From: an uncultured Shinella sp.
GTDB lineage: Bacteria > Pseudomonadota > Alphaproteobacteria > Rhizobiales > Rhizobiaceae
Reading direction: 5' to 3'
DNA: 15,582 bases
Assembly: GCF_946479415.1 (NCBI RefSeq)
Contig: NZ_CAMLFY010000113.1
Coordinates: forward strand, 1 to 15,582
The notes below the pieces were generated by a model. The model searched no databases and was not told where the DNA came from. It saw only the letters and a program-made list of their open reading frames with translations. Positions 1-5,431 of this stretch are shown in pieces; within the stretch, counting starts at the first letter, position 1, and each line of letters starts with the position of its first letter. The position numbers were made by a program, and so were the translations under genes.

Positions 1-405
1 AGCCTGTCTTTGGCTGATCTGGCGGAAAAGGCCGGCATGTCGCAGAGTTCGGCATGGCGCAAGATCCAGGAACTGGAGGCCGACGGGGTCATCCGCAAGC
101 GCGTAACGCTGCTCGACCCCGGTAAACTCGATCTGAAGCTCTGCGTTATCGCGCATGTGACGTTGGAAGATCATCACGAGGAGGCGGTCGCCTCCTTTGC
201 CTCCGTTGTGCTGGAGCGGCCGGAGATCATGGAATGTTATGCGCTTTCCGGCGCCTTCGATTACATGCTGAAAATCCGGGCGAGCGACGTGGAAAGCTAC
301 GAGGCGTTCATGACGCGCTATCTGATGCGCAATCCCCATGTGCGCACGGTCGTGTCGAGCTTCGTGCTGCGGGAGCTAAAGTTTTCGACGGAACTGCCGC
401 TGTAG
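1..405 (+). CDS. Lrp/AsnC family transcriptional regulator, 3' part (5' end outside window)
   Basis: The frame is open from base 1 to a TAG at 403-405, giving 134 residues. The visible part starts inside the N-terminal helix-turn-helix (LADLAEKAGMSQSSAWRKIQ, then ELEADGVI), which is the classic Lrp/AsnC DNA-binding unit. The rest, about residues 45-134, matches the RAM/AsnC ligand-binding and oligomerisation domain, with the typical ECYALSGAFDYMLKI stretch and the C-terminal VRTVVSSFVL strand. Family members are about 150-165 residues, so roughly 20 N-terminal residues and the start codon lie upstream of the window. A TTG at position 10 could be read as a start but would cut off the first HTH helix, so it is not the real one. 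The amino acid effector and targets cannot be told. The next operon is convergent, so it gives no functional clue. Confidence 0.88.
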   Translation, partial: SLSLADLAEKAGMSQSSAWRKIQELEADGVIRKRVTLLDPGKLDLKLCVIAHVTLEDHHEEAVASFASVVLERPEIMECYALSGAFDYMLKIRASDVESYEAFMTRYLMRNPHVRTVVSSFVLRELKFSTELPL

Positions 406-412
406 TGCATGC

Positions 413-442
413 CGCCCAAAAATGTGCAGCGGTTTTGGGGCG
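413..442. repeat. Imperfect inverted repeat, fragment of a rhizobial-type intergenic repeat
   Basis: The arms are CGCCCAAAA (413-421) and TTTTGGGGCG (433-442). They pair with a single bulged C around the 11-nt spacer ATGTGCAGCGG. The flanking text from 407 (GCATGCCGCCCAAAAATGTG) resembles, from memory, a short mosaic repeat that recurs between genes in Rhizobiaceae. It follows the Lrp stop codon directly, so it may also help end that transcript. The repeat-family assignment is recollection, not a search. Confidence 0.4.
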
Positions 443-465
443 CGCAAGCTTTTTTGCAGGCAAAG

Positions 466-492
466 AAAAAGGCGGGACAAAGCCCGCCTTTT
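466..492 (-). terminator. Rho-independent terminator of rplM-rpsI, possibly bidirectional
   Basis: A perfect 10-bp stem is formed by AAAAGGCGGG (467-476) and CCCGCCTTTT (483-492) around a 6-nt loop. Read on the minus strand it lies 24 nt after the rpsI stop and ends in a run of five Ts (complement of 466-470). On the plus strand it ends in TTTT and could also stop transcription from the Lrp gene. It is the only strong terminator in this convergent gap. Confidence 0.85.
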
Positions 493-515
493 CCAAATCG
501 AAATTCCTGAAACGA

Positions 516-983
516 TTAACGCTTCGAGAACTGGAACGAACGGCGGGCCTTGGCCTTACCGTACTTCTTACGCTCGACGACGCGGCTATCGCGGGTCAGG
601 AAGCCACCCTTCTTCAGAACCGTGCGCAGGCCCGGTTCGAAGTAGGTGAGTGCCTTCGAGATGCCGTGACGAACGGCACCGGCCTGGCCGGAAAGACCGC
701 CGCCTGCAACCGTAGCGTCGATGTCGAACTGGCCGTCACGGGCAGCAGCGACGATCGGCTGGCGCAGGATCATCTGCAGAACCGGACGTGCGAAGTAGTT
801 TGCGAATTCCTTGCCGTTGACGGTGATCTTGCCGGAACCCGGCTTGACCCAGACGCGGGCGACGGCGTTCTTGCGCTTGCCGGTCGCATAGGAGCGGCCC
901 TGGGCGTCAACCTTGCGGACATGAACCGGAGCCGAAGCTTCCGTGGCCGTGCCGAGGTCTTTCAGAGAAGAGAGATCAGCCAC
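516..983 (-). CDS. rpsI: 30S ribosomal protein S9 (uS9)
   Basis: This 155-residue protein is a component of the small ribosomal subunit head. The N-terminal extension of about 30 residues is usual in alphaproteobacteria. It is followed by the S9 core: [19 protein letters not shown] (about 29-47), GSGKITVNG (about 49-57) and the [20 protein letters not shown] stretch (about 114-133). The basic tail ends in SFQFSKR, the conserved C-terminus that reaches the P-site tRNA. The ATG start follows the rplM stop by only 2 nt, so the two genes are one operon with probable translational coupling. The downstream terminator at 466-492 closes the operon. Identification is secure. Confidence 0.98.
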   Translation of the reverse strand: MADLSSLKDLGTATEASAPVHVRKVDAQGRSYATGKRKNAVARVWVKPGSGKITVNGKEFANYFARPVLQMILRQPIVAAARDGQFDIDATVAGGGLSGQAGAVRHGISKALTYFEPGLRTVLKKGGFLTRDSRVVERKKYGKAKARRSFQFSKR

Positions 984-985
984 GA

Positions 986-1450
986 TTAGGCGCTCCTTGT
1001 GTTCTTGGCATTCAGCTTGGCGACGTCGAGGACGGTCGGCTGCTGTGCTTCATGCGGATGGTTCGAGCCGGCGTAAACGCGCAGGTTCTTCATCTGGCGA
1101 CGGCCGAGCGGGCCGCGCGGAACCATGCGCTCGACTGCCTTCTCGAGAACGCGCTCCGGGAAGCGGCCTTCGATGATCTGGCGAGCCGTACGCTCCTTGA
1201 TGCCGCCCGGGTAACCGGTGTGCCAGTAGTACTTCTTGTCGGAGTACTTCTTGCCGGTGAACACGACCTTGTCGGCGTTGATCACGATGATGTTGTCACC
1301 GTCATCGACGTGGGGCGTGAAGGTGGCCTTGTGCTTGCCGCGCAGGCGGTTTGCAATGAGGGTAGCGAGACGACCAACAACGAGGCCTTCGGCGTCGATG
1401 AGGATCCACTGCTTCTCTACCTCGGCGGGCTTCTGTACGAAAGTACCCAT
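986..1450 (-). CDS. rplM: 50S ribosomal protein L13 (uL13)
   Basis: This is a 154-residue large-subunit protein and the first gene of the rplM-rpsI operon. It begins [20 protein letters not shown] and contains the L13 core: [21 protein letters not shown], then a [21 protein letters not shown] segment and the signature [22 protein letters not shown]. The ATG at 1450 gives the normal family length and start. The frame stays open upstream to a TTG at 1534, but the extra 28 residues are not L13-like and lie in the leader. Upstream are a strong promoter (1574-1602) and two hairpins (1516-1562), which together suggest a regulated leader. Autogenous control by L13 is known in Escherichia coli; here it is only an inference. 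Confidence 0.97.
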   Translation of the reverse strand: MGTFVQKPAEVEKQWILIDAEGLVVGRLATLIANRLRGKHKATFTPHVDDGDNIIVINADKVVFTGKKYSDKKYYWHTGYPGGIKERTARQIIEGRFPERVLEKAVERMVPRGPLGRRQMKNLRVYAGSNHPHEAQQPTVLDVAKLNAKNTRSA

Positions 1451-1515
1451 GGGAGTAGCTCTTTCTTTAGGGTCCCGAAGCCTTGTGGGCCTGGGCGCTT
1501 CTTGTTGCTTGGTTT

Positions 1516-1562
1516 GGCATCTTGCGGATGCCAAAAATCGAACGCGGCCCCTGGGGACCGCG
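1516..1562 (-). promoter_or_regulatory. Two stem-loops in the rplM leader, attenuator-like
   Basis: Reading the minus strand, the transcript first meets a GC-rich stem-loop (1562 to 1543, about 8 bp including one G-U pair, 4-nt loop). U-rich TTCGATTTTT follows. A second stem-loop, GGCATC/GATGCC with a 5-nt loop (1532 to 1516), comes next, then an unpaired purine-rich stretch up to the ATG. The first hairpin plus U-rich run looks like an intrinsic terminator placed at the very start of the leader. Ribosomal-protein leaders of this kind are common in bacteria, but I do not recognise this one as a named family. Confidence 0.45.
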
Positions 1563-1573
1563 ATCTGGGGCGG

Positions 1574-1602
1574 TGTATAAGCGAGAGATGGCGGAGCGTC
1601 AA
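1574..1602 (-). promoter_or_regulatory. Sigma-70-type promoter of rplM-rpsI
   Basis: On the minus strand a -35 TTGACG (1602-1597) and a -10 TATACA (1579-1574) are separated by exactly 17 nt. This is one of the closest matches to the vegetative consensus in the window. Transcription would start near 1567, leaving a leader of about 117 nt before the rplM ATG. A second TTGACG lies 24 bp further upstream (1626-1621) without a matching -10. Confidence 0.75.
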
Positions 1603-1655
1603 GGGAGCGCGTCCGAACGGCGTCAAGAATAATCTAGCAAAAACAATGGCTTGTC

Positions 1656-1679
1656 TTTGCGGTATTTTAATACCACAAA
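1656..1679. other. Hairpin directly after the thioesterase stop codon
   Basis: GGTATT (1661-1666) and AATACC (1669-1674) form a perfect inverted repeat. TTTGC and ACAAA extend it to about 11 bp with one G-U pair. On the minus strand it begins one base after the TAA of the thioesterase gene. There is no T-run immediately behind it (the next, GTTTTTG, is about a dozen bases on), so it may be a weak terminator or an mRNA 3'-end stabiliser. Confidence 0.4.
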
Positions 1680-2111
1680 TTATTGCGGTGGAATTGAATA
1701 GGTCGCGGTCGCATGCGCCACCAGATCGGCGTCGTCAGAACCGAAAATGGAGGCTTCCACGACGGCCAGCCGTTTACCGAGCTTGAGGATCCGGCAGGTG
1801 CAGGAGAGCGGGCCGGGCTCGGGTTTGCGTAGGAAGTTGATGTTGAGATTGGTGGTGACGGCGAGCGCCACCGGGCCGATATGGGCGAGCACGGCGCACC
1901 AGGCGCCGACATCGGCGAGCGCAAAGAGGGTAGGGCCGGAAATCGTGCCGCCGGGGCGCAGGTGCCGTTCGTTCGGTTCGAGGCGCATGGTGATCGTGCC
2001 GGGGCTGACCGTCATCACCTCGAACACCTTGCCATCCGTATGAAGCTGCGGAAAGTCGGCTTCGAGGAAGCGGTTCAGCGCTTCCGGGCTCATGATCGGC
2101 ATCAGGTCCAT
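1680..2111 (-). CDS. PaaI-family hotdog thioesterase
   Basis: This 143-residue cytosolic protein has the single hotdog fold of the PaaI/4HBT group. These enzymes hydrolyse acyl- or aryl-CoA thioesters. The family signature is HLRPGGTISGPTLFALADVG at about residues 50-69. Its glycine-rich turn and Asp67 match the position of the catalytic acid in PaaI (HGG...LAD), although the usual HGG is replaced by SGP. NLNINFLRKPEPGPL (about 89-102) and the C-terminal VAHATATYSIPP are also typical. The ATG at 2111 has GGGAGA about 8 nt upstream. It is divergent from an acyl-CoA-related crotonase protein, sharing a 122-bp upstream region, which hints at a common metabolic theme. The substrate cannot be read from the sequence. 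Confidence 0.85.
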   Translation of the reverse strand: MDLMPIMSPEALNRFLEADFPQLHTDGKVFEVMTVSPGTITMRLEPNERHLRPGGTISGPTLFALADVGAWCAVLAHIGPVALAVTTNLNINFLRKPEPGPLSCTCRILKLGKRLAVVEASIFGSDDADLVAHATATYSIPPQ

Positions 2112-2233
2112 CGCATGTCTCCCTTTACGCCGTTTACAGACTGGTTTGCCTGCGGCCGCAAGCCCTCTGAAAGTCTATCTCCCTGTGCTTGAAACGATCC
2201 CGCGCGCGGCGTAGGACCGAAGGAGACGCAAAG

Positions 2234-3061
2234 ATGGAGGCGGATATGGCTGATGTGGTGGAATTCCGGAAAGACGGATCGGGCGCTCTGGTGCGTGTGG
2301 AAAGAGCCGAGCCGATCCTGCGGATCACGCTCAACAATCCGCCGGCCAATGCGCTTTCCATCGCCACCATGGAGGCGCTCGGCGAGGCGCTGGATGCCGC
2401 TGCAAAGGATGATGCTATCCGCATCGTCGTGCTGGCCTCCACCGGCAAGGTCTTTTCCGCCGGTCATGATCTCAAGGAGATGACCGCGCATCGCGAGGAT
2501 GCCGACGGTGGCCGCGCTTTCTTCGAAAAGACCATGCGTATGGCGGCGGATATCATGCTGAAGATTGCCGTGCTGCCGCAACCCGTCGTCGCCGAGATCG
2601 ACGGCCTCGCCACCGCCGCCGGCTGCCAGCTCGTCGCCAGCTGCGATCTTGCGATCTGCACCGACACCTCGACCTTCTGCACGCCGGGCGTCAATATCGG
2701 CCTGTTCTGCTCGACCCCGATGGTCGCCGTCGTCAGGGCGGCGCACCCGAAGCAGGCAATGGAAATGCTGTTGACCGGCGAAACCATCGACGCCTCCACC
2801 GCCAAGGATTTCGGGCTCATCAACCGCATCGTGCCGCAGCAATATCTGCGCCAGGTCGTCGACAAATACGCCGCCGTCATCGCCGCCAAATCCCCGCAGG
2901 CTCTGCGCATCGGCAAGGCCGCCATCCGCGCGCAAGCGGGCCTGCCGGTGGCGGAGGCCTATGAGGTTGCGGTCGCGACGATGGTGGAGAACATGATGGC
3001 GGATGATGCGAAGGAAGGCATCGGCGCGTTTTTGAACAAGCGTATGCCGGAGTGGAAATGA
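2234..3061 (+). CDS. Enoyl-CoA hydratase/isomerase family protein, ECHDC3-like, catalytic glutamates absent
   Basis: This 275-residue protein has the crotonase fold: the LNNPPANAL strand (33-41), the oxyanion-hole loop FSAGHDLKE (74-82) and the second oxyanion segment ATAAGCQLVASCDLA (126-140). The stretch CTPGVNIGLFCSTPMVAV (149-166) and the LTGE/GLINRIVP segment are close to human ECHDC3. In classical hydratases two glutamates (144 and 164 in the rat enzyme) add water. Here the equivalent positions are Gln132 and Gly152, so simple enoyl-CoA hydration is unlikely; CoA-ester binding is still expected. The ATG at 2234 has AAGGAG 8 nt upstream. A second ATG at 2246 (MADVVEF) is also possible. 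The stop overlaps the next start. Database names such as 'enoyl-CoA hydratase' would overstate the function. Confidence 0.88.
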   Translation: MEADMADVVEFRKDGSGALVRVERAEPILRITLNNPPANALSIATMEALGEALDAAAKDDAIRIVVLASTGKVFSAGHDLKEMTAHREDADGGRAFFEKTMRMAADIMLKIAVLPQPVVAEIDGLATAAGCQLVASCDLAICTDTSTFCTPGVNIGLFCSTPMVAVVRAAHPKQAMEMLLTGETIDASTAKDFGLINRIVPQQYLRQVVDKYAAVIAAKSPQALRIGKAAIRAQAGLPVAEAYEVAVATMVENMMADDAKEGIGAFLNKRMPEWK

Positions 3062-3294
3062 TGGCCAGAATTGAACGTTTTCAGAGAGATCATATGGATC
3101 GGCTTCAGCTGCACGACGAAGTTGAAGCGAAATTGTTCGTCCAAGACTATGATGGGCGGAAGTTGATGCAGATATCAACGTACGGTCGGCCTGGCCGCCA
3201 AGAGGTCGGTAAACTCAGCCAAACCATCCAGTTGGATGAGGAGGCAGCTCGCCAACTGTTTGATATTATGAAGACAGAGTTCGGGTTCAAATAA
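3061..3294 (+). CDS. Small protein of unknown function, translationally coupled to the crotonase gene
   Basis: This 77-residue soluble protein has no signal peptide or membrane segment. Its start ATG shares its A with the upstream TGA. GGAG at 3049-3052 lies 8 nt before it; an ATG at 3058 would give one extra residue. The recognisable part is a compact C-terminal stretch, about residues 35-77: LMQISTYGRPGRQEVGKLSQ, then TIQLDEEAARQLFDIMKTEF. I recall small orphan proteins with this QI-TYG...SQTIQ pattern, often poorly named in databases, but I cannot give a function. GC content is about 48% by rough count, clearly below its neighbours, which suggests later acquisition. Its stop lies one base from the stop of the convergent transporter gene. 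Confidence 0.72.
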   Translation: MARIERFQRDHMDRLQLHDEVEAKLFVQDYDGRKLMQISTYGRPGRQEVGKLSQTIQLDEEAARQLFDIMKTEFGFK

Positions 3295-3295
3295 C

Positions 3296-4132
3296 CTACG
3301 CCAGCTTTAGCACCAGCACGCCGCAGGCAATCACCGCCCCCGCCACATAGCGCCAGATACTCGCGGTCTCCTTGAGGATGAACACAGAGATCAGGAGCGC
3401 AAAGAGGATGGCGGTTTCGCGCAGTGCCGCGACGGTGGCGACCGGGGCCTTGGTCATGGCCCAGAGCGCGAGGCCGTAGGAGGCGATGGAGCCGGCGCCG
3501 CCGAAGAGGCCACGCGCCCAGTTGCGGCGAACGTGGGTCCAGACGGTTGTGGTGCCGCGGCGGTAGATCGCCCATGAGAACAGCAGCACCGGCGGCAGCA
3601 GCGCCATCCAGAGCGTGTAGGAGATCGCGTTGCCGGAGGCGCGGGCACCCGCACCGTCCACGAAGGTATAGGTGGCGATGACGATGGCGTTGGCCAATGC
3701 CAGCAGGATGGCATGGCGGCCGCCATGGCGCGATTCGAAGGCGAGCGTCAGAACGCCGGCCGAAATAACGAGCACTCCGATCATCGCCGTCATGGTCAGA
3801 TGCTCGCCGAGCACCACGCCGCTCGTCATGGCGACGAGAAGGGGGGCGGTGCCGCGCATCAGCGGATAGACGAGGCCGATATCGCCGGCCCGATAGGCGC
3901 CGGCCACCAGCTGGAAATAGGCGAATTGCAGGAAGGCCGAGACGAAGATGAACGGCCAGGCCTCCGGCTTCGGCAGGGGCACGAACGGCAGAAAGAACAG
4001 GCCGACGGCACCCGCACCGAGCGCGACCATCGCCGCATCGAGCGACTTGTCCGTCCCGGCCTTGACGATGGCATTCCACGTCGCATGCAGAGCCGCGCCG
4101 AACAGCACGAGAAAGAGAACGTCTAACGGCAA
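3296..4132 (-). CDS. EamA/DMT-superfamily membrane transporter
   Basis: This 278-residue inner-membrane protein has the ten-helix, two-repeat plan of the drug/metabolite transporter superfamily. The first EamA repeat runs from about residue 5 to 130 (it contains ATWNAIVKAG and the conserved YPLMRGTAPLLVA). The second runs from about 140 to 278 (ATYTFVDGAGAR, then VAALRETAILFALLISVFIL and a final IACGVLVLKLA helix). Substrates of this family range from amino acids to drugs and cannot be assigned here. No ATG lies between the preceding in-frame stop and the conserved N-terminus. The start is therefore TTG at 4132, backed by GAGGT (4143-4139) 6 nt upstream. A G-rich tract and a hairpin lie just upstream. 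No terminator is visible before the convergent neighbour. Confidence 0.9.
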   Translation of the reverse strand: MPLDVLFLVLFGAALHATWNAIVKAGTDKSLDAAMVALGAGAVGLFFLPFVPLPKPEAWPFIFVSAFLQFAYFQLVAGAYRAGDIGLVYPLMRGTAPLLVAMTSGVVLGEHLTMTAMIGVLVISAGVLTLAFESRHGGRHAILLALANAIVIATYTFVDGAGARASGNAISYTLWMALLPPVLLFSWAIYRRGTTTVWTHVRRNWARGLFGGAGSIASYGLALWAMTKAPVATVAALRETAILFALLISVFILKETASIWRYVAGAVIACGVLVLKLA

Positions 4133-4143
4133 TCTGGGACCTC

Positions 4144-4167
4144 GGGGGGCAGGCGGGCGGGAAGGGG
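4144..4167 (+). other. G-quadruplex-forming motif just upstream of the DMT gene
   Basis: Plus-strand G-runs of 6, 3, 3 and 4 (4144-4149, 4155-4157, 4159-4161, 4164-4167) are separated by 5, 1 and 2 bases. This meets the usual G3+N1-7 rule for a quadruplex. It is on the template strand of the transporter gene, ending 12 nt before its start codon. Confidence 0.5.
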
Positions 4168-4193
4168 AATGATGTCTTCATCTGCCCAAAACC

Positions 4194-4217
4194 GGCGATT
4201 TGCAATCGCCATTTTTT
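4194..4217 (+). terminator. Hairpin plus T-tract, terminator-like on the plus strand
   Basis: GGCGATT (4194-4200) and AATCGCC (4204-4210) form a perfect 7-bp stem with a TGC loop, followed by ATTTTTT (4211-4217). The shape is that of an intrinsic terminator for rightward transcription. However, the nearest rightward gene ends at 3294, with the oppositely oriented transporter gene in between. It could instead be an operator dyad in the transporter's upstream region. Confidence 0.5.
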
Positions 4218-4382
4218 GCGAAAGCCGCCCCGGCAGCCGTCAAAAATGGCCGAAATGGTCCGATTTGGCACAATTGACGCTCTGTAGCGGGCGAAAACGC
4301 GGTCGTCTTGTTTAAGGTTCTGCGCTAGACTGCGTGTCGGAAGATGAGTGAGAGACGGTCGCTAACGCCGAAGGAGGCCGCG

Positions 4383-4820
4383 ATGAACCACGATCGCTAT
4401 CCCGACAGCTACATCCGCAATATCCTTTCCTCCGTGCACACGATCGCTGTGCTTGGCGCTTCGCCGAATGACGGCAGGCCGAGCCATGGCGTGATGGGTT
4501 TCCTGCTCGGCAAAGGCTATCGCGTGATCCCGGTCAATCCCGGTCATGCCGGCAAGACCATTCTCGGGCAGACGGTTTACGCGCATCTCGCCGATATTCC
4601 TCACGCCATCGACATGGTCGATGTTTTCCGCGCGGCGAACCAGTTCGATGCCGTCGTCGACGAGGTTTTGGCGATGAAGCCGATGCCCAGGGTGATCTGG
4701 GGCCAGTTCTCCGTGCGTGACGATGCAGCGGCAGCGCGGGCGGAGGCGGCGGGCATTCAGGTCGTGATGGATCGTTGCCCGGTGACGGAATACCCTGTCC
4801 TGATGCTCAAAGCATCCTGA
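4383..4820 (+). CDS. CoA-binding domain protein (COG1832-like), first of a tandem pair
   Basis: This 145-residue single-domain Rossmann protein is of the YccU/COG1832 CoA-binding type. A nucleotide-binding strand-turn (VLGASPNDGRPSH, about 27-39) is followed by FLLGKGYRVIPVNPGHAGKT (about 44-63), DMVDVFR (about 81-87), VIWGQ (about 108-112) and the conserved VVMDRCP...E close to the C-terminus. The domain matches that of succinyl-CoA synthetase alpha, without a catalytic partner; the physiological role of the family is unknown. AAGGAGG (4371-4377) lies 5 nt before the ATG at 4383, which aligns exactly with the start of the paralogue downstream. An in-frame ATG at 4344 would add 13 unaligned residues. 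It forms a tandem duplicate with the next gene. Confidence 0.87.
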   Translation: MNHDRYPDSYIRNILSSVHTIAVLGASPNDGRPSHGVMGFLLGKGYRVIPVNPGHAGKTILGQTVYAHLADIPHAIDMVDVFRAANQFDAVVDEVLAMKPMPRVIWGQFSVRDDAAAARAEAAGIQVVMDRCPVTEYPVLMLKAS

Positions 4821-4885
4821 CGACCGTCAAATATTGACTTCACGCTACGTTACCCCAATTCTCCCCGGAGAAACGGGACAGCGCC

Positions 4886-5314
4886 ATGAATCACGATTCC
4901 TATCCGGACTATTATATCGCCGACATCCTGCGCTCGACGAAGGTCATCGCGCTTGTCGGCGCGTCACCCAACCCGGAGCGCCCGAGCCATCGGGTCATGG
5001 CCTTTCTGCTGCGCAAGGGCTACCGCGTCATCCCCGTCAATCCCGGCCAGGCCGGCAAGGAAATCCTTGGTCAGCCTGTCGTCGCGCGCCTTGCCGATAT
5101 CGTCGAGCCGATCGATCTGGTCGACGTCTTCCGCGCGGCGGATGCGCTGCCGGATCTCGTCGACGAGGTTCTGGCGCTTTCTCCGCCGCCGAAGGCGATC
5201 TGGGGCCAGCTTTCCGTGCGCCACGACGCGGCCGCGGCAAAGGCGGAGGCGGCTGGCATCAAGGTGGTGATGGATCGCTGCCCGGCCATCGAATATCCGC
5301 GCCTCGTCGCCTGA
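4886..5314 (+). CDS. CoA-binding domain protein (COG1832-like), second of a tandem pair
   Basis: This 142-residue paralogue of the preceding gene aligns with it from the first residue (MNHD-YPD-YI--IL) to MDRCP--EYP without gaps, at roughly two-thirds identity by eye. It carries the same LVGASPNPERPSH, KGYRVIPVNPGQAGK and IWGQLSVR motifs. The 65-nt gap between the genes contains a short dyad, GTCAA-ATA-TTGAC (4826-4838), and no terminator, so the pair may be co-transcribed. A TTGACT at 4834 could be a -35, but no good -10 follows at the right distance. The protein is predicted to be cytosolic. The ATG is preceded by GGAG and GGGA at moderate distance. A role in binding CoA or a nucleotide is a family-level expectation only. 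Confidence 0.87.
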   Translation: MNHDSYPDYYIADILRSTKVIALVGASPNPERPSHRVMAFLLRKGYRVIPVNPGQAGKEILGQPVVARLADIVEPIDLVDVFRAADALPDLVDEVLALSPPPKAIWGQLSVRHDAAAAKAEAAGIKVVMDRCPAIEYPRLVA

Positions 5315-5330
5315 GGATTTCAGGTTTCGC

Positions 5331-5365
5331 AAAGCGCTTTGTCGCACCGGCGCTTTTCCGGAAAA
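5331..5365. promoter_or_regulatory. Two perfect palindromes upstream of metY
   Basis: AAAGCGCTTT (5331-5340) and TTTTCCGGAAAA (5354-5365) are both exact palindromes. They lie 8-42 bp upstream of the candidate -35 of metY. Their spacing, centre to centre about 24 bp, would place them roughly two helical turns apart. They could bind a dimeric regulator, or reflect a decayed intergenic repeat. Confidence 0.35.
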
Positions 5366-5372
5366 TCTTTCT

Positions 5373-5401
5373 TTGACCGGCTCTTAGCTCTCTGAAATAG
5401 T
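5373..5401 (+). promoter_or_regulatory. Candidate sigma-70 promoter of metY
   Basis: TTGACC (5373-5378) and AATAGT (5396-5401) are separated by 17 nt. The -35 matches at five of six positions and the -10 at four. Transcription would start near 5408, giving a leader of about 24 nt, too short for a SAM riboswitch. Confidence 0.5.
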
Positions 5402-5431
5402 GCCCCGACTTTATCAAGGGAGGGCATTTTC

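Noticed and set aside
1451..1534. N-terminal extension of L13 from TTG 1534
   Set aside because: L13 normally starts at MGTF-like sequence; the extension is not conserved-looking and covers the leader hairpins.
2102..3178. 358-codon minus-strand frame opposite the crotonase gene
   Set aside because: It is antisense to a recognised gene and has no recognisable domain.
4802..4816. GATGCT/AGCATC hairpin as a terminator of the first CoA-binding gene
   Set aside because: It lies inside the coding end and is not followed by a T-run.
5315..5431. SAM riboswitch upstream of metY
   Set aside because: The gap is short, the candidate promoter leaves a leader of only about 24 nt, and none of the SAM-II pairing elements I know could be found.
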